Positions 1 to 7,273 of a stretch of DNA of 17,872 bases are shown in pieces. Position 1 is the stretch's first letter. Each line of letters begins with the position of its first letter. The position numbers and the translations under genes are program-made. The notes below the pieces were generated by a model. The model did not search any database. It had not been told where the DNA came from and saw nothing but the letters and a program-made list of their open reading frames with translations. Source of the DNA: Chloroflexota bacterium (GTDB lineage: Bacteria; Chloroflexota; Ktedonobacteria; Ktedonobacterales; Ktedonobacteraceae); assembly GCA_005881495.1 (NCBI GenBank), contig VBHI01000364.1, forward strand, positions 1-17,872. The letters are read 5' to 3'.

Positions 1-718
1 CCGAGACGAAAAGATTGCCGAGGGGTGTGAGGTCCATGCGAAGGCTGCTGAACGAGCCAAACGAGGAGAACGCTCGATCAGTCTAGATGAACTGACGGGT
101 GTGCAAGCGCTCGAACGCAAGTATCCCGACTTACCGATGCAGCCCGGCCATGTGCTGCGGCGTGAGTCCGAGTACATCCGACATGGCACCTTGTCCTGGT
201 TCATCAATTTCGATGTCGTCACCGGACAGGTGATTGAACCGTCCTGGGGACCAACGCGCACCGAGGAAGATGCCCTCGCGCATCTTCAGCGGCTGATCGC
301 CAGTGAGCAGAAAGCGACCAAGTGGCACATCATGCTGGATAATCTCAACATCCATCAATCCGAGTCCCTGGTGCGCTGGATTGCTGAACGGGAAGGGATT
401 TCTCCAGAGACGCTGGGGGTCAAAGGCAAAAGCGGCATTCTCCAGTCGATGGAAAGCCGCGCCGCCTTTTTGCATGACCCGACCCATCAGGTCGTGTTGT
501 ATTACACACCCAAACATGCTTCCTGGATGAACCAGGTGGAAATCTGGCTCAGTATTCTGGTGCGCAAGCTGCTCAAACGTGGCCAGTTCACCTCACTGGA
601 TGACTTGAGGGATCAGATCCTGGCCTTCATTGCGTATTACAATCGCACGATGGCCAAACCCATCAAGTGGACCTACACGGGCATCGCTTAATCATGGATA
701 TATCTATGCCTCTGTGTA
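1..718 (+). mobile_element. IS630-family element, right-hand part only
   Basis: The left end lies outside the window. The visible part is the 3' half of the transposase gene and about 27 bp of non-coding end. On the far side the sequence abruptly becomes the interrupted helicase gene: its conserved QLPS codons lie at 719-730, and read leftward the homology stops at that point. IS630 elements insert at TA dinucleotides, and TA occurs at 717-718 and again at 720-721, so the exact boundary is one of these. The terminal inverted repeat cannot be confirmed without the other end. Confidence 0.8.
2..691 (+). CDS. IS630-family transposase, 5'-truncated by window edge
   Basis: This is the catalytic C-terminal part of an IS630/Tc1-mariner DDE transposase, which cuts and joins DNA at TA targets. 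The frame is open to the first base of the window, so the GTG at 101 is not the real start. The DDE_3 fold is recognisable from its motifs. SLDELTGVQALERKYPD carries the first aspartate (codon 86-88). HIMLDNLNIHQSESLVRW carries the second acidic residue. TPKHASWMNQVEIWLSILVR carries the catalytic glutamate. The C-terminus YYNRTMAKPIKWTYTGIA is typical of the family, with only a few residues possibly missing at the very end. The stop codon shares bases with the read-through stop of the opposing broken helicase frame. Whether the element is active cannot be judged, because the N-terminal helix-turn-helix half is outside the window. Confidence 0.93.
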   Translation, partial: RDEKIAEGCEVHAKAAERAKRGERSISLDELTGVQALERKYPDLPMQPGHVLRRESEYIRHGTLSWFINFDVVTGQVIEPSWGPTRTEEDALAHLQRLIASEQKATKWHIMLDNLNIHQSESLVRWIAEREGISPETLGVKGKSGILQSMESRAAFLHDPTHQVVLYYTPKHASWMNQVEIWLSILVRKLLKRGQFTSLDDLRDQILAFIAYYNRTMAKPIKWTYTGIA

Positions 719-2147
719 CTAGGGAGCTGATCGATATCGCCCACGAGGAGCACCTGAGCATCTGGTGGGATCGCTTTGAAGAGCGAGTGCGCCAGGAAGA
801 GATCGAGCATCGAGGCCTCATCTATCACGAAGGCCTGCGCCTCCAAGGGATGGTCCTCGTCATGCCGGAACTGCATCCTTGCCGGGTCGAACGCCAGCAT
901 CCGGTGGATGGTTTTGGCTTCCACGCGGGTCAACTCCGCAAGACGTTGGGCGGCACGCCCTGTTGGAGCGGCAAGCAGAATGCTTTTGCCCATGGCACGC
1001 CACAACGAAACAATGGCACGCGTGGTAAACGTCTTCCCGCAGCCGGGTCCGCCGGTCAGCACCAGGATGCGAGAGGAAGCAGCCAACTCCACGGCGCGCC
1101 GCTGCTCTGCGGAGAGATGAATATCCCGCTTTTGTGTGAACGTGTCGATCCAGCGCCCCACGCGAGGCAGATCGACCTCAACCGGCTTTTGGGCAAAGCG
1201 CGCAAGTCTTTTCGAGAGAGCCACTTCGGTGTGGTAAAACGCAGGCGCGTAGCAGATGCGCTGTTCGGCCAGATCGCCGTATCCCTGCTCAACAATGAGT
1301 TGTTGTGCCTCAGCCATCGATGCGACGAGTGCCTCAATGCGAGCTGGGTCAACAGGTGCGTCCGGCAGGGCCAATCGTTTGGTGGAGTGCTCGACGAGTT
1401 TTGAGACAGGGAGAAAGCAGTGCCCCTCTTCAGCAGCCTGGCTCAGCACATAGAGGATACCAGCTTGATAACGAAAATCAGCATCGGGGGCAATCCCTAT
1501 CTTGCGAGCAATCGTGTCGGCAGTGATGAACCCTATCCCATAAATATCTGTGGCGAGTTGGTAGGGATTCTTCGAGACAATCTGGATGGCCTGGTCTCCA
1601 TATTGCTTGTAAATCTTTACGGCGTAGGTCGTGGACACATCATGTCCCCGTAGGAACAGCATGACTTCCTTGATTGCCTTTTGCGCAGCCCAGGCTCGCT
1701 CAATCATGGCGACCCGCCGCTCGCCAATACCAGGGACTTCAATGAGGTGGCTACATTGCTGCTCAATGACCTCAAGCGTTTCTAACCCAAAGTGAGCGAC
1801 AATGCGTTTGGCGGTCACCGGGCCGATGCCTTTGATGAGCCCACTGCCCAGGTATTTCTCCAGTCCGGTCAACGTCGCCGGTTTGGTTTCCTGTGCATGG
1901 AGACACTGAAACTGGCGACCGTACTTCGGTTGCTCACGAAAAATGCCGCTGAGACGGAGGGTTTGACCTGCATGAATCTCGGGAAACTGGCCAATGATGG
2001 TCACTAATTCGCGCTCCCAGGCACATTGAAGCGGAGAACGGTGTATCCCGAATCCTCCGCATGGAAGGTGACGCGCTCGACGATTCCCTGCAGATGTTCG
2101 ACAGGGAGGCGAGCAGAACTCGACTTATCTATATTCGGTGATGTCAC
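719..2147 (-). pseudogene. recD2: recD2-type DNA helicase, frameshifted and truncated by IS630
   Basis: RecD2 is a 5'-3' superfamily 1B helicase found in bacteria without RecBCD, usually about 720-750 residues. About 480 codons remain. The main open frame begins at 2004 and already starts inside the N-terminal OB region. It shows tandem helix-hairpin-helix motifs (GLIKGIGPVTAKRIVAHFG and VPGIGERRVAMI, residues 56-102), Walker A (GGPGCGKT, residues 318-325), Walker B (FVIDEASML) and motif III (LLVGDIDQLPS). Homology then stops and 10 unrelated codons run to a stop inside the IS630 end, so motifs IV-VI are missing. The true N-terminus lies in another frame, 2147-2004, beginning at a GTG preceded by AAGGGAG. 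It reads VEHLQGIVERVTFHAEDSGY and ends PGSAN-stop where the family would continue PGxRELVTIIG. One extra base near 2005-2020 would restore the frame. Two independent lesions make a working product very unlikely. Confidence 0.9.
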
Positions 2148-2880
2148 GATCTCGTCTTCTCCCTTCGCAGTTCCTGTCCCAAGTATATCAGTCGAAATCT
2201 AGATCGCTTACCACTTACACCCCCTCACAACTTGTTGTTCACGTCGGCACGTCTACTCACAAAGAATGAGAAATCCTGTCCTGTAGTGTAACATATCTTT
2301 GTGCAAAGTAATAGTAGGTGAGAACCAGAAAGGTAGCCAAAGCTGCGCGTACGATTGTTGCATTTGACGAGCACAGAGTATGGCTGGGCTTGCCTCGCCT
2401 TGGCATCTAATCCTCCCGATTCTTGGTAGAACTGAATGGGGGTAGTAAGTGGCTGATTAGGAAAAGGCGTTATCGAGTTTGAGCATTTGATACAACGGGT
2501 CATCGAGTCGTTACAAAGTGGCATAGTAGCCATATCATTTGGATCTCTCAGGTTCTCATCCCTGAGAACGAGATTCTGCACGCAGTCCGAAGCTTCCCGC
2601 AAACAGTAATGCACACCTAACGAAATCCTTGGGCACTTCAACGACGTAATATTTGACCCTCTCGCTACTCTGCTACTTCGTCTTCTGCCCATTGGGTTAC
2701 TTTGGTAAAATGATAGAGTTCAGTGCCATAAAAAGGTCATAGTGAAATTGCGAAAATATATGTTTAAATGAGCAGTGGAACTAATGTGCGTTGCTGGTGA
2801 TCAGGAAGAACAGCATGCGTCCTTTTGGCGGCATTATCGTCTATCCAGTAGGACAGATTATCGAAAGAGGAGAGGATATC
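2148..2880. other. gene-free stretch between recD2 remnant and sigma factor
   Basis: These 733 bp contain no coding sequence I can support. An open minus-strand frame at 2225-2692 encodes 155 residues with no recognisable motif and an unusual composition (many Cys, Asn and Ser). It has no clear ribosome-binding site and is probably chance. The stretch is richer in A/T than its surroundings. It must hold the promoters of the recD2 remnant (minus) and the sigma factor (plus), but no hexamer pair stands out for either. A perfect short inverted repeat is listed separately. Confidence 0.5.
2552..2569. repeat. short perfect inverted repeat (7-bp arms, 4-bp loop)
   Basis: GTTCTCA-TCCC-TGAGAAC is an exact inverted repeat of 18 bp in the gene-free stretch. 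No T-run follows on either strand, so it is not an obvious intrinsic terminator. It could be a protein-binding palindrome, but no promoter was recognised next to it. The function is unknown. Confidence 0.45.
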
Positions 2881-3495
2881 TTGATTAAGACCGAACAAAT
2901 CTGGGATGAGTTTCATTCACCTCTAGAGCAGTTCATCCGGCGGCGCATTTCCGATGAGACCACTGCTGAGGATATACTTCAAGATATGTTTCTCAAAATC
3001 CACCAGCACATGGAGACGCTCAGAGACGTTAGGAGGCTGGAGAGTTGGATTTATCAAATTACCCGCAATACCATCATTGATTCCTATCGGAGCACAAGAC
3101 CGACGACCACCCTCGAAGCGGCGGAAGTGCTGAACTTGCCAGAAGAGCTTCCCGATGATGATGTTGTGAGCGAACTGTTGCCTTGTATACGGGCAATGGT
3201 GCGAAACCTACCAGAGCTGGATCGGCAAGCACTGGTACTCACAGAGTATCAGGGACTGACCCAGAAAGATCTCGCTGAACGCCTGGGCTTGTCCTTTTCA
3301 GGTGCGAAATCGCGGGTACAACGGGCACGGGAGAAACTTAAGCAGCAGTTGCTAGAGTGCTGCCATTTTGATCTGGACCGGAGAGGCCATATTATAGACT
3401 ATCAACCCAGGTGTCACAATTGTGAGACGGCGGCTTGCTGTAACAACGAGCCGATGATGCCAACGAAGAGCTTCCCAGATGCGTCCCTTTTGTAA
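2881..3495 (+). CDS. sigZ: ECF RNA polymerase sigma factor, SigZ-like
   Basis: This is an alternative sigma factor of the extracytoplasmic-function type that directs RNA polymerase to a small promoter set. I place the start at TTG 2881 because GAGGAGAGG lies 5-6 bp upstream and SigZ proteins begin MxTEQIWxEF. The same frame is open to TTG 2791, which would add 30 residues with no counterpart. With this start the product is 204 residues. Sigma region 2 is at about 12-75 (EDILQDMFLKI, RRLESWIYQITRNTIIDSYR). Sigma region 4 with its helix-turn-helix is at about 105-158 (LPELDRQALVL, LTQKDLAERLGLSFSGAKSR). The C-terminal signature LLECCHFDLDRRGHIIDYQPRC is characteristic of SigZ. The tail holds six cysteines (160, 161, 178, 181, 186, 187), which suggests metal or redox sensing (inference). 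No anti-sigma gene is adjacent. It is flanked by mobile elements on both sides. The gene symbol is by family resemblance only. Confidence 0.88.
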   Translation: MIKTEQIWDEFHSPLEQFIRRRISDETTAEDILQDMFLKIHQHMETLRDVRRLESWIYQITRNTIIDSYRSTRPTTTLEAAEVLNLPEELPDDDVVSELLPCIRAMVRNLPELDRQALVLTEYQGLTQKDLAERLGLSFSGAKSRVQRAREKLKQQLLECCHFDLDRRGHIIDYQPRCHNCETAACCNNEPMMPTKSFPDASLL

Positions 3496-3560
3496 CAGTT
3501 TAGTGAGACTCGGTCACAAAAGAAAAGCAAGCCACTATATTCCCTGAGGCCAGTTGAGGG

Positions 3561-3583
3561 TGCATCTGAGATTATCAGATGCA
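3561..3583. repeat. 9-bp-stem hairpin at tnpB-side end of the IS607 element
   Basis: TGCATCTGA-GATTA-TCAGATGCA is a perfect 9-bp inverted repeat with a 5-base loop, immediately at the end of the broken tnpB and 66 bp after the sigma-factor stop. No T-run follows on either strand. It may be part of the structured right end of the element, where TnpB guide RNAs of other elements are encoded, or a weak bidirectional terminator. Both readings are inference. Confidence 0.5.
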
Positions 3584-5046
3584 GTAAGATGAGGCGCAGC
3601 CTGGATTCTCTCCTCCAAGCAGCGTCCCAACCCGAGAAAACGTATGGGCAGGCTGGCCGCAGCGTGGGCAGGTGTGCGAGGTGTGACGCGGCTGCTGCCA
3701 TTCCAGGCGAACCCCAGCCAGAAAACACTTGTAGCGCAACACGCGCCACAATTCGCCCCGCACTTGCGCATTATTTCGCCAGTTGCGCCAGCGCCCTTTG
3801 GCTCCCCGTCCTCGTCCAGCCGACTTCATCGATTTGAGCGCTTCCCCCGCGATGAGTTCACAGCCAAAGGCGGTCGCCAGCAGCACATTGGCGGCCAGAT
3901 GCGCCAGGTCGTTGTTCCTCGCTTCATACTTGCGCCAACACCGGGCGATCTCCCGGCGCAAGATCGGAAGGGCTTCCTCTGAGGGCTGACGCCGGAGATC
4001 GCCGACCGGGAAGCGATCTCGTTGCTTTTCTACTCGAGCCACTTTGGCTTTGAGTTGGTCAATTTGCCGTCGGGTGCGCGCCTGCCTGCCATCAAACGGG
4101 CCGGTGTCCAGAAAAAAGGGACGCCCCACTTGATGCCCGTCGAGATCGACCACGCGCTGGCCGTCACCAGCACTCTCACTCCCCAGTCGAAGCCGAGAAC
4201 CGTGTGCATCTCCTGCCAACTCGCTTGCTCCTCGACTGGAACCTCAACAATGAAATCGAGGACGGCATAGCGCGTGCCGTCTGACTCAATGAGTTCTCGC
4301 AAACTGGGAGCCTGCATTTTCCCCGCTTTGGCGCGAGCCACTACCACCTCTGGCAAAGCCATCTGGATCGTCTTCTCCCGCCAATTGCGCGCCCATTTTC
4401 CAGTCTCGTCGGGGGTCCGCAAGGCGAGCGTGAGCGTTTTCTGGTCGAGATCCAGGGAGAGTCGGTAGGTCTGACCCATTTGGGGGCCGTCGTCGCCTGC
4501 GTATGGGAGTAGGCCTGCTTTGAGCACGGGGACGCTCTGCATCTCTTCGTACGTTTCGGGGAAGCATCCGTTGCTGAGGTAAAAATTGCACGCCTGCTCG
4601 ATCAGGCTTTGCAGTTCAACGGCGTTCCCTCCATCCGTCTGGGCATCACGCAACTGCGCCAACACCTCTCGAATAGCTTTCCGATTTTTGCCCCCCCGTG
4701 TGTTCTCGCTTTTCGGGAGAAGCATCCCCTGTTCGAGCAGCGGGAGAATCAGGGCAAACTGCTGTTTGCGCTCAGCCTGGCCGCGAAGCATACGGCCCGC
4801 CTGCTCGGCCTCACAGCGCCACTGGCGATGACCATGCATCTGTGGGGGCGCGATCATCTCCTCGACCTGTTTGTAGGCGTAGGTGTTGGTGCGCGTGGTA
4901 AACTCGTCGAGCCGATCCCACAGCGCCGTCACCGCGTGATTGATCACCTCGCGGGAAGCATCCAGCAAGCACAGCGCGTCTGCCTGGATGACATCTGGCA
5001 GACGAAGCGCATAGCTCAGGGATTGTTGATCACGGCCTGGGCGCAC
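3575..5046 (-). pseudogene. tnpB: IS607-type tnpB (RNA-guided nuclease family), frameshifted and incomplete
   Basis: TnpB proteins are RuvC-fold, RNA-guided DNA nucleases of IS200/605 and IS607 elements. The first frame (GTG at 5046 to 4030) gives an N-terminal domain, then LGFDWGVRVLV with the first RuvC aspartate. It then runs into unrelated residues. The homology resumes in another frame as VGRPFFLDTGPFDGRQARTR, followed by a long arginine/lysine-rich helix. ELIAGEALKSMKS then carries the RuvC-II glutamate, and TSHTCPRCGQPAHTF is the first half of the zinc ribbon. The switch lies at about 4151-4162 and fits loss of one base. After the first CxxC pair the usual second CxxC and the third catalytic aspartate (RDxxAAxNI) are absent in all three frames, ending at 3575. 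The 5' end overlaps tnpA by 31 bp, the normal IS607 coupling. A working nuclease is very unlikely. Confidence 0.88.
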
Positions 5047-5642
5047 TTCAAGAGTTCCTTTTGTTTGTGCGAACGCATTCCATAGAGACGACCAGAAAAC
5101 GAAGCGATCAAGGCCAGCAAATCGTCGGTGAGTTCCTGTTCACCCGTTTTGTCTTCTCCTGGCTCTAAGATCGTCAAGGTCACGCCAAAGCTGTCAAAAA
5201 GCACCTGGAGGTATTCTTGCCCAAAGCGGGTCAATCGATCTGGATTCGTCACCACAATTTCTGCTACCTGATCCTCTCGAACCAGCTTGAGCAGCCGTTG
5301 CAATTGACGACGGGTGGCGGAGAGTCCGGAGCCAATGTCTGAGAGCAGCAGGGCTGGTTTCCCAGTTCGCTCGGTTTGTGCCCAGACTTGCAGTCGTGCC
5401 AGTTGCGTGTCCAAATCACCCTTTTGTCCCTGTCCACTCACGCGCCCATACAGCACGATCACGCGTCCATCGGTCTTCCCCACCAACCGCTCAATTTCCG
5501 ATCTCGGTACTCGTGCTTCTTGTCCCACCCAGACCGCCTGGATTTTGCCTTGCTTGATCCATTTGCGCACGGTAAACGGGTGCAAACCTAACTCGTGGGC
5601 CGCTTTACTGACCCGCAACAACTTGGGTTCGTCTGCTTTCAT
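5016..5642 (-). CDS. tnpA: IS607-family serine recombinase (transposase TnpA)
   Basis: This 208-residue protein would catalyse movement of the IS607 element by serine recombination. Residues 7-52 form a MerR-like helix-turn-helix (RVSKAAHELGLHPFTVRKWI, then a wing). Residues 61-180 are the resolvase catalytic domain. The nucleophilic serine is S69 in YGRVSGQGQK. Further conserved resolvase features are DIGSG at 102-106 and NPDRLTRFG at 133-141. The C-terminal helix SGRLYGMRSHKQKELL matches the family and the length is normal. It starts at ATG 5642, with AAGGTAGG about a dozen bases upstream. A promoter and an inverted repeat precede it. No lesion is visible, in contrast to the broken tnpB that overlaps its 3' end. 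Confidence 0.93.
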   Translation of the reverse strand: MKADEPKLLRVSKAAHELGLHPFTVRKWIKQGKIQAVWVGQEARVPRSEIERLVGKTDGRVIVLYGRVSGQGQKGDLDTQLARLQVWAQTERTGKPALLLSDIGSGLSATRRQLQRLLKLVREDQVAEIVVTNPDRLTRFGQEYLQVLFDSFGVTLTILEPGEDKTGEQELTDDLLALIASFSGRLYGMRSHKQKELLKCAQAVINNP

Positions 5643-5654
5643 TCAGCCAACAAC

Positions 5655-5678
5655 CTACCTTCAGATAACTAAAGGTAG
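5655..5678. promoter_or_regulatory. inverted repeat straddling the tnpA start site
   Basis: Read on the minus strand, CTACCTT-N10-AAGGTAG has 7-bp arms. The first arm touches the proposed -10 hexamer and the second arm is the purine-rich ribosome-binding region of tnpA. Because it spans roughly -8 to +16, it is better placed as an operator or recombinase-binding site than as an RNA hairpin. Function is inferred from position only. Confidence 0.4.
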
Positions 5679-5705
5679 CATAACATAATTACAGGAATCT
5701 TGCAA
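5677..5705 (-). promoter_or_regulatory. candidate tnpA promoter
   Basis: On the minus strand TTGCAA (5705-5700) and TATGCT (5682-5677) are separated by exactly 17 bp. Transcription would begin near 5670, about 28 bp before the tnpA start codon. The hexamers match the sigma-70 consensus at four of six positions each. Confidence 0.5.
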
Positions 5706-5836
5706 CTGTTAACAACCCTCCTCAAACATCCCATCTTTCCATCAGTGACCGTCTGTACTGGTATACGTCTTATAAAGTAACAATACACGAGAAAGAGTCA
5801 GCAATAGCGCCTTCATCTACACCCATACAATTTCAA

Positions 5837-7249
5837 ATGGACGCACTCAATCGGCGTCACCTGGAAGGTCTTCCCTGGCACATTCCTCTGGAAGAATGGC
5901 CGGCGCATGGGGTCGTGCCGCTCTTGATACGGCGCGGCGACTCGCGCCACCCTGTCATCTTTGTGGAATGTGATGGCATACGTTACGCCATAAAAGAAAC
6001 AACACCACACATGGCGCAGCGTGAGATCGTCAGTTTGCGCGAAATAGACGACCGCGGCATACCCGCCCTTGATCCCGTAGGCAGCGTCATTGTTTCTGCC
6101 CCCCCTCTCTTGCTAGAGGAGCATGGTCCCGGCGGCGTTCCCCAATATATCGATGGGGATCGCGGGTATACAGTGACCCAGCTTGCTCCACGTGTTATAC
6201 CCCATGTCCTGCTCTATCGCGTACCTTTTACCAGGAAAAACAAGCGACACCTCCTCTCCGCCATAGCGCTACTTCTCATCGAGCTACACGAGCACGGCGT
6301 TTACTGGGGCGACCCATCCCTGGCCAATGTCTTGATCCGCATCGCGGGACAGTGCATCCAGGCCATTCTCGCCGATGCAGAGACCGCGGAATTCTTCCCT
6401 GAAGCGGTCAGCGATAGCTTGCGCGAGCAAGACCTGGCCTTATTTGGCGAGTCACTTTTGTGGCAGGCCGAAGACCTTCGGCAAGCGCGCGGGCTACCTG
6501 AGGAAGAGGATATGGTAGACGATAAAGATTTTCGCTACCTTGAACAACGCTACCGCGTCTTGCGTCGAGAACACGAGCAGCTGGCCTCCTCCTCTGGCTT
6601 CACAACCCGCTACCAGTTCCAACATTTACTTGAAACCCTTAATAAGCGGGGATTTTCAATCCTTGGCATGGGAGGACATGCATTTCAGCAATTCGTCACC
6701 GTACTGCCCGGCTGGTATCAACGTCGTATTCATGAGCTGCTAGGTATCCATGTACCACGCCGCCATGCACGTCGTTTCTATAACACCATTCTGAGCCACC
6801 AGTACAAGTTGAGCAACAATGAGGAGCGCGATATAACCCTTGAGGAGGCGGCCAAAGACTGGTATACGCGTTATCATCTCCCCACCATTCTCTTTTTACA
6901 CCAGCATCTCACTAGCGGGCAGGACCCCATGCAAGCCTATTTCTCGCTTTTGGAATTCAGGTGGAAGCTCAGTCTGAAGGCGGGTTATGAGGTCCCCATG
7001 GAAGAGGCGGCCCTTTCATGGGCAATACAACAGGTAGATACTCAGAAGTTAGGCGAGGTCGATCCCGCCGCGTTAGCGTCGTGGTGGCACGAACGCGAAT
7101 CGGTCGAGCAAGTCCTCGAGCCTCCCCTCATTGAAGGAGAAAAATTGGCGCCGCTCCTCTCTAAAGAAGAGCAGCCCCTTGTACATCTTCCAGCGCCTGA
7201 ATTGGACCAGCAATTAACAAAGATTCTAGAACAGCCGGAGGAAGATTGA
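5837..7249 (+). CDS. DUF4032 protein with lipopolysaccharide-kinase-like fold
   Basis: The 470-residue product matches DUF4032 proteins, best known from Actinobacteria and other soil bacteria, whose N-terminal half resembles the Kdo/InaA-type lipopolysaccharide kinases. The opening LPWHIPLEEWP (12-22) is a family hallmark. Kinase-like elements are visible in order: YAIKE with lysine 53, QREIVSLREI (61-70) as the alpha-C equivalent, HEHGVYWGDPSLANVLI (151-167) with catalytic-loop-like D159 and N164, and LADAE (179-183) in the place of the DFG aspartate. Residues from about 230 form the DUF4032-specific C-terminal half, ending in an acidic, proline-rich tail. No signal peptide or membrane segment is seen. 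The substrate is unknown for the family. The ATG start has no clear Shine-Dalgarno sequence. A -10-like TATAAA lies at 5771-5776 without a good -35. It converges on recA with only 24 bp between the stop codons. Confidence 0.85.
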   Translation: MDALNRRHLEGLPWHIPLEEWPAHGVVPLLIRRGDSRHPVIFVECDGIRYAIKETTPHMAQREIVSLREIDDRGIPALDPVGSVIVSAPPLLLEEHGPGGVPQYIDGDRGYTVTQLAPRVIPHVLLYRVPFTRKNKRHLLSAIALLLIELHEHGVYWGDPSLANVLIRIAGQCIQAILADAETAEFFPEAVSDSLREQDLALFGESLLWQAEDLRQARGLPEEEDMVDDKDFRYLEQRYRVLRREHEQLASSSGFTTRYQFQHLLETLNKRGFSILGMGGHAFQQFVTVLPGWYQRRIHELLGIHVPRRHARRFYNTILSHQYKLSNNEERDITLEEAAKDWYTRYHLPTILFLHQHLTSGQDPMQAYFSLLEFRWKLSLKAGYEVPMEEAALSWAIQQVDTQKLGEVDPAALASWWHERESVEQVLEPPLIEGEKLAPLLSKEEQPLVHLPAPELDQQLTKILEQPEED

Positions 7250-7273
7250 CCAGCGCATCAATTGCATCAGCGC

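Larger units (their letters stand above)
3540..5740 (-). mobile_element. IS607-family element with decayed tnpB (ends approximate)
   Basis: The element carries the two IS607 genes in their usual order on the minus strand: a MerR-HTH/serine-recombinase tnpA followed by an overlapping tnpB. IS607 elements lack terminal inverted repeats, so the ends cannot be fixed by eye. On the tnpB side it ends somewhere between the sigma-factor stop (3495) and about 3575. On the tnpA side it ends between about 5690 and the start of the DUF4032 gene at 5837. Confidence 0.75.

Noticed and set aside
667..1404. 245-codon open frame on the plus strand antisense to recD2
   Set aside because: It lies opposite a region with clear RecD2 homology and has no protein-family features of its own.
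2225..2692. 155-codon open frame on the minus strand in the gene-free stretch
   Set aside because: No recognisable motif, no clear ribosome-binding site, and an odd composition rich in Cys, Asn and Ser. It is most likely chance.
2777..2800. GGAAC upstream of the sigma factor as an ECF-type autoregulated -35
   Set aside because: GGAAC is present at 2777-2781, but no convincing ECF -10 follows at the right distance.
4030..4219. Programmed frameshifting in tnpB
   Set aside because: No slippery heptamer is seen at the switch (about 4151-4162), and the gene has further losses downstream, so simple decay is the better explanation.
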